Positions 1-5,535 of a DNA stretch of 5,535 nucleotides are shown in pieces. Source of the stretch: Mesorhizobium sp. (GTDB taxonomy: Bacteria > Pseudomonadota > Alphaproteobacteria > Rhizobiales > Rhizobiaceae). The notes under the pieces are model-generated. The model was not told the DNA's origin. It ran no database searches and worked only from the letters and a program-made list of their open reading frames with translations. Made by a program: the position numbers and the translations under genes. Numbering within the stretch: position 1 is the stretch's first letter; every line of letters begins with the position of its first letter. Location of the stretch: assembly GCA_019509685.1 (NCBI GenBank), contig JAEKLU010000312.1, positions 1 through 5,535 of the forward strand, in the 5' to 3' direction.

Positions 1-527
1 GGTCCCGGCACCACGACCAGCTTGGCCGCGTCCGGCGGCAGGCCGACGCTGTGCAGCGCCTCGCGCACCGTGTAATCGAGATGAGCGCCCAGCGTGTTGA
101 CCGAGATCGTCTTGCCGGCGATATCGGCGATCGATTTGATCGGGCTATCCTCAAGCACGTAGAAAACGCTTTTGACGTCCTTGTTGATGCCGTTGCTGGG
201 ATAGGCGGCGACGAAGTCGTTGCCGCCGGCAATCGAGTTGATCACCGCCGGCGTTGCGGCCGAACCGAGGTCGACACTGCCGGAGGCAAGCGCAAACAAC
301 GATTCCGGCCCACCGCCGACATAGCCGACATTCTCGAGCTCGATGCCGAGGCCTTTGAAGTAACCAAGCTCATCGGCAAGCTCGTGCGGGGAGAGGCCGC
401 CGCGGCTGGCGAGATAGCGGATTTTGACGGGAGCGGCTTGCGAACGCGCAATCGATGGCAGGCCGGCGGCAAGGATGCCGGCGGCAAGCGGTGCGCGCAA
501 CAGAAGCGACCGGCGGGTGATGCTCAT
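1..527 (-). CDS. ABC transporter substrate-binding protein, SsuA/TauA-like (partial, 3' end outside window)
   Basis: This is the N-terminal 175 residues of a periplasmic solute-binding protein of the sulfonate/nitrate/taurine type (SsuA/TauA, NMT1-like); the frame stays open to the left edge, so roughly half of a usual 320-340 residue protein is present. It should capture the substrate and deliver it to the permease encoded just upstream. The start is an ATG at 527 preceded by a purine-rich AAGGAAAGG. The N-terminus has a twin-arginine-like motif (TRRSLL, residues 4-9), a hydrophobic stretch to about residue 27 and a likely cleavage site near residues 28-32, so export may be by Tat or Sec. 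The mature domain begins VKIRY (34-38). It then shows the family pattern HELADELGYFKGLGIEL (48-64), LASGSVDLGSAATPAV (80-95) and IKSIADIAGKTISVN (130-144). It is the last visible gene of the operon, 41 bp after the permease. The exact ligand cannot be read from this fragment; an aliphatic sulfonate or other organosulfur compound is inferred from context. Confidence 0.88.
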   Translation of the reverse strand, partial: MSITRRSLLLRAPLAAGILAAGLPSIARSQAAPVKIRYLASRGGLSPHELADELGYFKGLGIELENVGYVGGGPESLFALASGSVDLGSAATPAVINSIAGGNDFVAAYPSNGINKDVKSVFYVLEDSPIKSIADIAGKTISVNTLGAHLDYTVREALHSVGLPPDAAKLVVVPG

Positions 528-568
528 GATCAGGCCTTTCCTTTTTACAACGATGTTGGGATGGCGGC

Positions 569-1417
569 TCAGGCAGCCGGATTGCTCCAGCGACAGAGCC
601 GTCGCTGCAGGACGACCAGCGCCTGGTTGGCGATCAGGCCGAGCGCGGCAAGAATGACGATCGCCGCAAACATCAGCGGGATCTGGAAATTGTACTGCGC
701 GTTCATCACCTGGAAGCCGATGCCCTTATTGGCGCCGATCATCTCGGACGCGATCAAGAGCAGCAGCGCCGTGGTGGCCCCTAACCTTAAGCCGACGAAG
801 ATCGAAGGCACAGCGCCCGGCAGCACGACACGACGGAAAATGGTGAGCCGCCTGGCGCCATAGGCACGCGCCATCTCCAGCAGCTTCGGGTCGACCTCCT
901 TGACGCCGCCGATCGTGTTGAGCAGCAGCGGAAACAGCGTCGCCCAGAAGATGACGAACACCTTGGAGGCTTCGCCCAGTCCGAGCAGCAGGATGAACAC
1001 CGGATAGAGCGCCAGCGCCGAGGTTTGGCGGAAGAGCTGCAGGATCGGGTCGAGCGCGGTCTCCACCGCGCGCGCCTGGCCCATGACCAGGCCGAGCGGG
1101 ATGGCGACGACGACGGCAGCCGTGAAGGCAAGGCCGGCGCGCTGCAGGCTGATGGCGATGTCGCCGAGCAGGCTGCCGCCGGCAAGGCCCTTCCAGAGCG
1201 CGACGACGATCGCGTCGACCGGCGGCAGCACGGCTGCGTTGACCCAGCCGCTGCTTGCGGCCACCTGCCAGAGCGCCAGGAAGCCAAGCAGCACGCCATA
1301 GCGCGACAGGATGCGCGCCGAGGTCCGGGCCAGGAGACGCAACACCTCCGTGCCGAAGTTGCTGCCACCCTCATGCCGGCCGATACCGGCCGTCCTTTCG
1401 ATATGCTGCAAGGTCAT
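569..1417 (-). CDS. ABC transporter permease, SsuC/TauC-like
   Basis: This 282-residue inner-membrane protein is a permease of the BPD_transp_1 (MetI-like) superfamily, closest in layout to SsuC/TauC of sulfonate and taurine importers. It has about six hydrophobic segments, for example around residues 41-56, 96-112, 134-147, 152-169, 205-221 and 248-266. The cytoplasmic EAA loop that docks the ATPase is clear: EMARAYGA at 181-188, then IFRRVVLPGAVPSIF to about residue 207. The start is an ATG at 1417, 24 bp after the monooxygenase stop, with only a modest purine-rich ribosome site (GAAGCGAGAG), so translational coupling is plausible. The 35-40 residue N-terminal extension before the first membrane segment is polar and normal for the family. 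The matching ATPase gene is not in the window and is expected past the left edge. The family assignment is firm; the transported molecule is inferred only from the neighbouring oxygenase and reductase. Confidence 0.93.
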   Translation of the reverse strand: MTLQHIERTAGIGRHEGGSNFGTEVLRLLARTSARILSRYGVLLGFLALWQVAASSGWVNAAVLPPVDAIVVALWKGLAGGSLLGDIAISLQRAGLAFTAAVVVAIPLGLVMGQARAVETALDPILQLFRQTSALALYPVFILLLGLGEASKVFVIFWATLFPLLLNTIGGVKEVDPKLLEMARAYGARRLTIFRRVVLPGAVPSIFVGLRLGATTALLLLIASEMIGANKGIGFQVMNAQYNFQIPLMFAAIVILAALGLIANQALVVLQRRLCRWSNPAA

Positions 1418-1441
1418 CGTCGTGTCTCTCGCTTCAGGAGA

Positions 1442-2806
1442 TCATTCGGCGGCAAGCACGGTCGAGCGCGCGACCGTCCACGGATTCTGCGGCCGTCTGA
1501 GACCAAGATTTTCGCGCAGCGTCCGGCCCTCATAAGCGGTGCGGAACAGGCCGCGCCGCTGCAGTTCCGGGATGACCAGGTCGACGAAATCGTCGAGCGC
1601 GCCGGGCAGCCATGGCGGCAGGATGTTGAAGCCGTCGGCGGCTTCTTTTGTGAACCATTCCTCCAGCTGATCGGCGACCTGAACGGCGCTGCCGATCACC
1701 GTGTAATGGCCGCGCGCGGTCGCCACCCATTGATAGAGCTGGCGGATGGTGAAGTTATGCTCGTCGGCGATCTGGCGGATCAGCGCCTGACGGCTCTTCA
1801 TGCCTTCGGTTTCCTTGGCTACCGGCAGCGGCCCGTCGAGCGGATAGCCTCTTATGTCGAGCGTCTGGCCGGCGAGCGCGTTGAGCAAGGCAACACCGTC
1901 CTCGGGCAGGATCAGGTCGTTGAGCTGCTGGTATTTGGCGCGCGCCTCTTCCTCGGTGCGGCCGACGAAGGGCGCCACGCCCGGCATGATCAGCACCTGT
2001 TCGGGATCGCGGCCGACTTCCGCCACGCGCGCCTTGATGTCGCGATAGAATTCCTGCGCCGTCTCGAGCTTCTGATGCGCGGTGAAGATCACCTCGGCCG
2101 AAGCCGCCGCCAGCCCACGCCCATCCTCGGACTGCCCTGCCTGCACCACCACCGGGTGGCCTTGCACGGGACGCGGCACGTTGAGCGGACCCTTGACGCT
2201 GAAATGCTCGCCCTTGTGGTCGATGTCGTGCAGCTTGTCCTTGTCGTAGAAGCGGCCGGTCTGCTTGTCGCGGATGAAGGCGTCGTCTTCCCAGCTGTCC
2301 CACAGCGCCTTGACCGTTTCGACATGCTCATGCGCACGGGCATAACGCTCGGCATGGTCGGGCTGGACATCGCGATTGAAATTGCGCGCCGTGTCGTCGC
2401 CGGCGGAGGTCACGACATTCCAACCGGCGCGACCGTTCGACAGAAGGTCGAGGGAAGCGAATTTGCGCGCGAGCGTATAAGGCTCTTCATAGGTGGTGGA
2501 AGCGGTGGCGATGAAGCCGAGATGCTTGGTCAGCGGCGCCAGCGCGGCAAACAGCGTCACCGGCTCGAAACCGGCGATCTTGCCATTGCCGCCTTCGCGG
2601 GCTCCGAGACCCACCGTCAGATTGTCGGCGAGGAAATAGGCATCGAACAGTCCGCGTTCGGCGGTGAGCGCAAGCTGCTTGTGGAACTCGAAACTGGTGG
2701 CGCCATCGGCCGGCGCATCCGGATGCCGCCACGCCGCGACGTGCTGGCCACCGCCGGGCAGAAAGGCGCCGAGCTTGATCTGTCTGGACTGGCTGGAGCG
2801 TGTCAT
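1442..2806 (-). CDS. FMN-dependent monooxygenase, NtaA/SnaA/DszA family (bacterial luciferase-like)
   Basis: This 454-residue protein is the oxygenase half of a two-component flavin system. The family uses FMNH2 made by a separate reductase, plus O2, to oxidise organosulfur or amine substrates; members include nitrilotriacetate (NtaA), EDTA, dibenzothiophene sulfone (DszA) and dimethyl sulfide (DmoA) monooxygenases. The hallmarks are present: IKLGAFLPGGGQHVAAWRHP (10-29), AERGLFDAYFLAD (49-61), YEEPYTLARKFASLDLL (106-122), the diagnostic GRAGWNVVTS (125-134), and PVVVQAGQSEDGR followed by AEVIFTA in the middle. The length matches the usual 430-470 residues, so the gene looks intact. I chose the ATG at 2806 because GAAGGA sits 6 nt before it; the frame could open at a TTG at 2827, but that lacks as good a site. 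It lies 36 bp after the FMN reductase gene, its expected electron donor, and 24 bp before the permease. C-S cleavage is the preferred inference, C-N cleavage the alternative; the substrate cannot be fixed from sequence. Confidence 0.93.
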   Translation of the reverse strand: MTRSSQSRQIKLGAFLPGGGQHVAAWRHPDAPADGATSFEFHKQLALTAERGLFDAYFLADNLTVGLGAREGGNGKIAGFEPVTLFAALAPLTKHLGFIATASTTYEEPYTLARKFASLDLLSNGRAGWNVVTSAGDDTARNFNRDVQPDHAERYARAHEHVETVKALWDSWEDDAFIRDKQTGRFYDKDKLHDIDHKGEHFSVKGPLNVPRPVQGHPVVVQAGQSEDGRGLAAASAEVIFTAHQKLETAQEFYRDIKARVAEVGRDPEQVLIMPGVAPFVGRTEEEARAKYQQLNDLILPEDGVALLNALAGQTLDIRGYPLDGPLPVAKETEGMKSRQALIRQIADEHNFTIRQLYQWVATARGHYTVIGSAVQVADQLEEWFTKEAADGFNILPPWLPGALDDFVDLVIPELQRRGLFRTAYEGRTLRENLGLRRPQNPWTVARSTVLAAE

Positions 2807-2812
2807 GGCTGA

Positions 2813-2818
2813 TCCTTC
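2813..2818 (-). promoter_or_regulatory. Ribosome binding site that sets the monooxygenase start
   Basis: On the minus strand this reads GAAGGA, 6 nt before the ATG at 2806. It supports that ATG over the in-frame TTG seven codons upstream at 2827, because the site would otherwise fall inside the coding region. Confidence 0.7.
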
Positions 2819-2842
2819 GGTTCGCAAGGAGATTGGCTGAAG

Positions 2843-3400
2843 TCAGGCGGCAAGTTCGATCCTGCGAGCTTCGCCAACGATGCGGGAAACCTCGGCAACG
2901 GCCTGGCGGGCGCGGGCGTGGATCGCTTCCGACGCCAGGGCGCCGTCGGCAAAATCCTTGTCGGATGCATAGATGGCGGTCGGCATGGTCAGCGCTTCGA
3001 AGAAGCCGAACAGCGGCCGCAGTTGGTGCTCGACGATCAAGGAGTGGCGCTCGCCACCGCCGGTCGCCGCCAGGATGATCGGCTTTCCGCGCAGCGATGC
3101 CGGGTCGAGCAGGTCGAACAAATGCTTGAAGAGGCCGGTGTAGCTGCCTTTGAACGTCGGCGACCCGACCACCAGCACGTCGGCGCGGATGAGCTGTTCG
3201 ACGATGTCGTGAGCGGCCGGATCGAGATCGGCGAGGCGCCGCGCCGGCGGGAACGACGCGCCAAGGTCTTCAATGTCAAAGACCGCCGAGGTCGCACCGA
3301 TACGGCTTGCCACGTCGCCGGCGATCTGCGTGATGAAGGCCTTGGTCTTGGACGGGCGGGTCAGATTTCCGGATATTCCCACCACCAGCTTCTTGGTCAT
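2843..3400 (-). CDS. NAD(P)H-dependent FMN reductase, SsuE/MsuE-like
   Basis: This 185-residue flavodoxin-fold enzyme reduces FMN with NAD(P)H and hands FMNH2 to the partner monooxygenase encoded next in the operon. It has the phosphate-binding loop near the N-terminus (VVGISGNLTRPSKT, 6-19), then DVLVVGSPTFKGSYTGLFKH, LRGKPIILAATGGGERHSL and LRPLFGFFEAL, all typical of SsuE/MsuE proteins, whose usual length is about 180-195 residues. The frame is open much farther upstream, to about 3838, but that extension runs through the GST gene and is not real. The ATG at 3400 has a strong GAGGAGAG ribosome site 7 nt before it. An ATG ten codons upstream (3430) is possible but lacks such a site. It is the first gene of the tightly spaced operon. 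I am confident of the family; whether it is better called SsuE or MsuE depends on the substrate of its partner, so I give no symbol. Confidence 0.93.
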   Translation of the reverse strand: MTKKLVVGISGNLTRPSKTKAFITQIAGDVASRIGATSAVFDIEDLGASFPPARRLADLDPAAHDIVEQLIRADVLVVGSPTFKGSYTGLFKHLFDLLDPASLRGKPIILAATGGGERHSLIVEHQLRPLFGFFEALTMPTAIYASDKDFADGALASEAIHARARQAVAEVSRIVGEARRIELAA

Positions 3401-3407
3401 TTTCGGG

Positions 3408-3415
3408 CTCTCCTC
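3408..3415 (-). promoter_or_regulatory. Ribosome binding site of the FMN reductase
   Basis: The minus strand reads GAGGAGAG, 7 nt before the ATG at 3400. This strong Shine-Dalgarno match decides the start against the much longer open frame that continues upstream into the GST gene. Confidence 0.75.
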
Positions 3416-3423
3416 GCGGGACT

Positions 3424-3478
3424 TCTTCATTAAGCCTACCGATTTTGTAGAATTTAATGAGCGAGAAGATTTCAAAAC
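3424..3478 (-). promoter_or_regulatory. AT-rich stretch, probable promoter region of the reductase-monooxygenase-transporter operon
   Basis: This stretch is strikingly AT-rich for the window and lies just before the first gene of the operon, so it is the natural place for a promoter. On the minus strand a TTGAAA (3475-3470) could serve as a -35 element. The -10 candidates are weak: TACAAA (3449-3444) matches four of six consensus bases but at a 20-bp spacing, and TTCTAC at 17 bp matches poorly. I therefore call only a promoter region, not precise boxes. I see no sigma-54 type GG-N10-GC element. Confidence 0.4.
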
Positions 3479-3481
3479 GCG

Positions 3482-3508
3482 CCGCGCAAACGGATTGAGT
3501 TTGCGCGG
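3482..3508 (-). terminator. Perfect 10-bp inverted repeat between the GST and reductase genes (terminator or operator)
   Basis: The arms CCGCGCAAAC (3482-3491) and GTTTGCGCGG (3499-3508) are exact reverse complements around a 7-nt loop. On the minus strand the hairpin lies about 31 nt after the GST stop codon and is followed, after CGCG, by a short TTTT and an AT-rich run. That fits a weak intrinsic terminator of the GST gene. It equally lies just upstream of the AT-rich promoter region of the operon, so an operator for a dimeric regulator is a real alternative. The repeat itself is certain; the function is not. Confidence 0.55.
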
Positions 3509-3539
3509 ACGAAGCGTTGCTTGGTTCAGTCCGTGCGGA

Positions 3540-4184
3540 TCAGGCCTCTGCCTTGACCGGCGGCAGCTGCGGCGCCTCAAGCCCTTGGAACGGGTCGCGC
3601 CAGGCATCGATCGCTTCCAGCCGGCCGTACCAGCGGCGGATCGAGGGATAGTCGTCGAGCGGCAGTCCGGCGGCGTCGTTGAAGGGCAAGAACGTCGCCA
3701 TGCGGAAATCGGCATAGGAGATGGAGGTACCGACCAGCCACTCTCGCCCTGAAAGCTCGGGCTCGAGGACTGCCGCGGCTCGGTGGAACTGCCTGAACCC
3801 CTCCTCGACCAGCGCCTGATCGATCGGACCGAGCCCATAGCGCTGCTTGGTGCCGCGCTCGAAATGCACCATGTCGCAAGCGTAAGCGAACCGTTCCTTT
3901 CCCCAGCTTATCCAGCGGATCATATCCGGCTCGTCATCGCCGCTGCGCCAGAAATCGGAGCCGATTGCGCGCGAAAGCCGGCAAGCGATGGCGTCGGCCT
4001 CCCAAAGGGTCCATCCCGAGCCGACCAGGATCGGCAAGGTCAGATTGGGGTTGAGCACGCGATAGACCTCGGCCGCGCCCGGCGCCATCGGCGAGGCGAA
4101 ATCGAACGTCACATCCGCCTTGAGATAACGCGCCGTCGCCACCGCGAGCCGGGGATTGGGATTGCGGCTGAACAGGAGCTTCAT
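3540..4184 (-). CDS. Glutathione S-transferase family protein
   Basis: This 214-residue protein has the two-domain layout of cytosolic GSTs. The N-terminal thioredoxin-like domain starts MKLLFSRNPNPRLAVATARYL (an F-S-R-N-P-N-P opening with a possible catalytic Ser6). It carries the cis-proline at LPILVG (Pro51) and the glutathione-binding segment LWEADAIACRL (60-70). In that segment the usual Glu-Ser pair reads Glu62-Ala63, so one canonical glutathione contact is altered. The C-terminal all-helical domain includes EWLVGTSISYADFRMATFLPF, matching the N-capping box region of GSTs. The length is normal. The ATG at 4184 is preceded by GGGA at 7 nt spacing, a moderate ribosome site. The gene reads toward the FMN reductase but is separated from it by 139 bp containing a hairpin, so co-transcription is uncertain. 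The substrate is unknown; thiol conjugation, a GST-like reductase role or general stress detoxification are all possible. Confidence 0.9.
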   Translation of the reverse strand: MKLLFSRNPNPRLAVATARYLKADVTFDFASPMAPGAAEVYRVLNPNLTLPILVGSGWTLWEADAIACRLSRAIGSDFWRSGDDEPDMIRWISWGKERFAYACDMVHFERGTKQRYGLGPIDQALVEEGFRQFHRAAAVLEPELSGREWLVGTSISYADFRMATFLPFNDAAGLPLDDYPSIRRWYGRLEAIDAWRDPFQGLEAPQLPPVKAEA

Positions 4185-4443
4185 ATCGGATTCCCACGGA
4201 TTGGTTGAAACAACTGCCGCAGGACGGTTGAAACCCGCCCGATCCTACATCACGGAAACCGAAGGGGCGCGACCACCACGTTGCTCCGCCGGCAAGACCG
4301 AGGCTCGCATCACGAAGCGGTGACGGCTGTAACGATGGCTCGGCAGGCCGCGAACACTGGACATAGGCGCCGGGCGAAGCATTGCGGCGTGTCCCAGCCG
4401 AAGTCTGGGCGCGATCTGCCAACCTCTCAAGGAATCCACGTTC
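4185..4443. other. Divergent intergenic region between the GST and hydrolase genes
   Basis: This 259-bp spacer separates two genes transcribed away from each other, so it must hold both promoters unless one gene is read from elsewhere. Apart from the paired GGTTGAAAC repeats near the GST end and a small CCCAG/CTGGG dyad at 4393-4409 near the hydrolase end, I see no clear promoter boxes. Open frames crossing it on the minus strand also run through the hydrolase gene or the GST gene and have no family resemblance that I recognise, so I do not call them genes. Confidence 0.6.
4203..4234. promoter_or_regulatory. Paired direct repeats upstream of the GST gene, possible operator
   Basis: GGTTGAAAC occurs exactly at 4203-4211 and again at 4226-4234, 23 bp apart or about two helical turns. 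The first copy also overlaps a small dyad, GTTG-AAA-CAAC (4204-4214). The pair begins 19 bp before the GST start codon, where a promoter-proximal regulator would bind. This is a candidate site only; chance occurrence of a 9-bp repeat in the spacer is not excluded. Confidence 0.3.
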
Positions 4444-5220
4444 ATGTTGAATAGGCGTACTTTCTCCACCGCGCTTGTCGCCGGGGTGGCGACGAGCATA
4501 CTGGCCGGCTCCGGCAAGGCGCGAGCCCAGACAGGCCCCAAGGTCAGCAATGTCGTGCTGGTCCATGGCGCCTATGCGGATGGCTCGTGCTGGTCGGAAG
4601 TGGTTGGCTTGTTGCAGCAGGCACGCCTCAATGCAACCGTCGTCCAGCACCCGCTGACCACGCTGGAGGCGGGCGTCGAGGCGACGCGGCGTGCAATCGC
4701 ACTCCAAGATGGACCGACGATCCTTGTCGGGCACTCCTTTGCCGGCATGATCGTCAGCGAGGCAGGGATGGATCCAACAATTTCCTCGCTCGTCTATGTC
4801 GCGGCGCGCGCACCGGATGCGGGCGAAGATTATACGGCGCTCGCCAAGACTTTTGCGGCGCCGCCCGCCTCCGCCGGCCTTGTCTGGTCCGCGGGCTATG
4901 GCAAGCTGAGCGAGGAGGCCTTCTTGCGGGACTTCGCCGGTGGTATTGCCCGCGAGAGGGCACGCATCCTCTATGCTGTCCAGGGGCCGATCTCAGACAG
5001 GCTTTTCTCAGGAAGGACAACCCAGGCGGCCTGGCGCTCGAAGCCAAGCTGGTATGCTGTCTCGACCGAGGATCGCACCATCAACCCGGATCTCGAGCGC
5101 TTCATGGCCAAACGCATGAACGCCAAGACCATCGAGGTGAAGGCAAGCCATTTGTCGCTGATCTCTCATCCGCGCGAGATCACCCAACTCATCTTGGAAG
5201 CCGCGGGGCAGCTCAGTTAG
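4444..5220 (+). CDS. Alpha/beta hydrolase with Tat-type signal peptide
   Basis: This 258-residue protein is an alpha/beta-hydrolase of the small esterase-like group (AbHydrolase_6 style). It begins with a twin-arginine motif NRRTF (3-7), a hydrophobic stretch (10-22) and a likely ARA-Q cleavage site near residue 28, which points to Tat export to the periplasm. The mature part shows VVLVHGAYADGSCW (37-50, oxyanion-hole region), the nucleophile elbow GHSFAG with Ser98, a probable acid in STEDRT (Asp210, with Glu209 beside it), and the catalytic histidine in ASHLSLISHP (His236). The triad therefore looks complete. AAGGA lies 10 nt before the ATG at 4444. The mature core of about 230 residues fits cytosolic relatives, so the signal peptide is an added N-terminal extension. 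The gene is divergent from the GST and followed by a repeat element. The substrate is unknown; ester or lactone hydrolysis is the general expectation, and a resistance or signalling role would be guesswork. Confidence 0.92.
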   Translation: MLNRRTFSTALVAGVATSILAGSGKARAQTGPKVSNVVLVHGAYADGSCWSEVVGLLQQARLNATVVQHPLTTLEAGVEATRRAIALQDGPTILVGHSFAGMIVSEAGMDPTISSLVYVAARAPDAGEDYTALAKTFAAPPASAGLVWSAGYGKLSEEAFLRDFAGGIARERARILYAVQGPISDRLFSGRTTQAAWRSKPSWYAVSTEDRTINPDLERFMAKRMNAKTIEVKASHLSLISHPREITQLILEAAGQLS

Positions 5221-5221
5221 G

Positions 5222-5318
5222 GCAATTCCAGGTGTGAAGCGGTTTTCCGTCCGGAATTGCGTCCAAACAAGGAACTGGAGCAGGTCGCCGTTTCTGGGAA
5301 ACGGTGAACTGCTGTAGT
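5222..5318. repeat. Composite palindromic intergenic repeat, resembling dispersed rhizobial elements (decayed copy)
   Basis: Two inverted-repeat modules stand side by side just after the hydrolase stop. Module one has perfect 8-bp arms GCAATTCC (5222-5229) and GGAATTGC (5253-5260) enclosing GAAGCGGTTTTCCGTCC. Module two (5274-5318) is a long hairpin: 21 positions per arm around a TGG loop, with 17 Watson-Crick pairs, two G-T pairs and two mismatches; the inner CCGTTTC/GAAACGG is perfect. From memory this arrangement resembles a repeat scattered through Mesorhizobium and related genomes, but I could not search. Neither stem is followed by a T run, so it is not a classic intrinsic terminator, though it may end or stabilise the hydrolase transcript. 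The mismatches suggest an old copy. Confidence 0.7.
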
Positions 5319-5425
5319 CAGGTTGGCCGGGTCTGGGCGACATGGAGTTTCAACCGCCTCGGGACCGGCCTGTCCGAATGGCACGGTTCCATGCCGGCTG
5401 TTCGGCCGTGCAGTGTGGCCTCTGG

Positions 5426-5535
5426 TCACGCCAGCGCAGAGAACGTAGCCTCGCCCAACCTCGCATCGCTGAACGCGAGCGAGTCCGGTCGGTCCCCCGC
5501 GGGAACGGCGATGCTCGCGGCATTGAGCCGCGAGC
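5426..5535 (-). CDS. Probable C-terminal end of an unidentified minus-strand gene (partial)
   Basis: A minus-strand frame is open from the right edge to a TGA at 5428-5426, giving about 35 residues that end in SDARLGEATFSALA. I do not recognise the family. It is called because codon use looks genuine: roughly 30 of 35 third positions are G or C, and the peptide has a mixed, non-arginine-rich composition. Competing frames over the same bases, including a plus-strand frame from 5344 that is also open to the edge, are arginine-rich and look like shadows. The gene would converge with the hydrolase, with the repeat element lying between their 3' ends. Confidence 0.42.
   Translation of the reverse strand, partial: SRLNAASIAVPAGDRPDSLAFSDARLGEATFSALA

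Noticed and set aside
51..863. Plus-strand 270-codon open frame opposite the binding protein and permease
   Set aside because: It crosses two recognised minus-strand genes and their spacer and has no recognisable domain; a codon-bias shadow.
1025..2812. Very long plus-strand open frame (595 codons) opposite the monooxygenase and permease
   Set aside because: It is antisense to two well-supported genes, resembles no family I know, and long antisense open frames are expected where third positions are nearly all G or C.
3401..3838. N-terminal extension of the FMN reductase frame into the GST gene
   Set aside because: The extension is arginine- and serine-rich, overlaps the GST gene in another frame, and the strong ribosome site and family length both point to the ATG at 3400.
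4245..4550. Minus-strand 101-codon open frame across the divergent spacer
   Set aside because: Part of it is antisense to the hydrolase signal peptide, and it shows no ribosome site or recognisable motif that would support a gene.
3934..4734. Minus-strand 266-codon open frame spanning GST, spacer and hydrolase
   Set aside because: It overlaps the GST coding region in a different frame, is antisense to the hydrolase, and shows no family features.
5340..5425. Small inverted repeats such as ATGG/CCAT and GCACGG/CCGTGC as a terminator of the right-edge gene
   Set aside because: The pairings are short, mutually exclusive and lack a T run, so they do not support a terminator call.
5344..5535. Plus-strand open frame starting ATGGAG and open to the right edge
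   Set aside because: The peptide is arginine-rich with weaker third-position bias than the opposing minus-strand frame, so it is more likely the shadow.
1..5535. CRISPR array, tRNA, rRNA, insertion sequence or phage genes
   Set aside because: No regularly spaced repeats, tRNA or rRNA sequences, transposase motifs or phage-like proteins were seen on either strand.

Overview
The window looks like chromosome from a high-GC alphaproteobacterium of the Rhizobiales, most likely Mesorhizobium or a close relative. I infer this from the GC-rich codon use, the gene families, and a composite palindromic repeat at about 5222-5318 that resembles, from memory, a dispersed repeat of rhizobial genomes. No database search was possible, so the genus is an inference.

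Layout. The left two thirds (about 1-3400) is a tightly packed operon on the minus strand. In transcription order it holds an NAD(P)H-dependent FMN reductase of the SsuE/MsuE type (3400-2843), an FMN-dependent monooxygenase of the NtaA/SnaA/DszA group (2806-1442), an SsuC/TauC-like ABC permease (1417-569), and the start of an SsuA/TauA-like substrate-binding protein that leaves the left edge (527-1). Gaps are only 24-41 bp. Upstream on the same strand is a glutathione S-transferase-like gene (4184-3540), separated from the operon by 139 bp holding a perfect 10-bp dyad and an AT-rich stretch. A probable Tat-exported alpha/beta hydrolase (4444-5220, plus strand) is divergent from the GST across a 259-bp spacer. 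Beyond it lie the repeat element and the probable 3' end of a minus-strand gene entering from the right (5535-5426).

How the genes fit together. The binding protein and permease, with an ATPase expected beyond the left edge, would import a small organic molecule. The reductase would supply FMNH2 and the two-component monooxygenase would oxidise the substrate, most plausibly cleaving a C-S bond to release sulfite; C-N cleavage as in nitrilotriacetate oxidation is the main alternative. The GST may belong to the same detoxification or thiol-conjugate programme, but the dyad makes co-transcription uncertain. The hydrolase has no clear link to the operon.

I do not see a wholly new system. The most interesting points are the substrate of this uptake-and-oxidation operon, the dyad in front of it, the paired direct repeats upstream of the GST, and the decayed repeat at the right.
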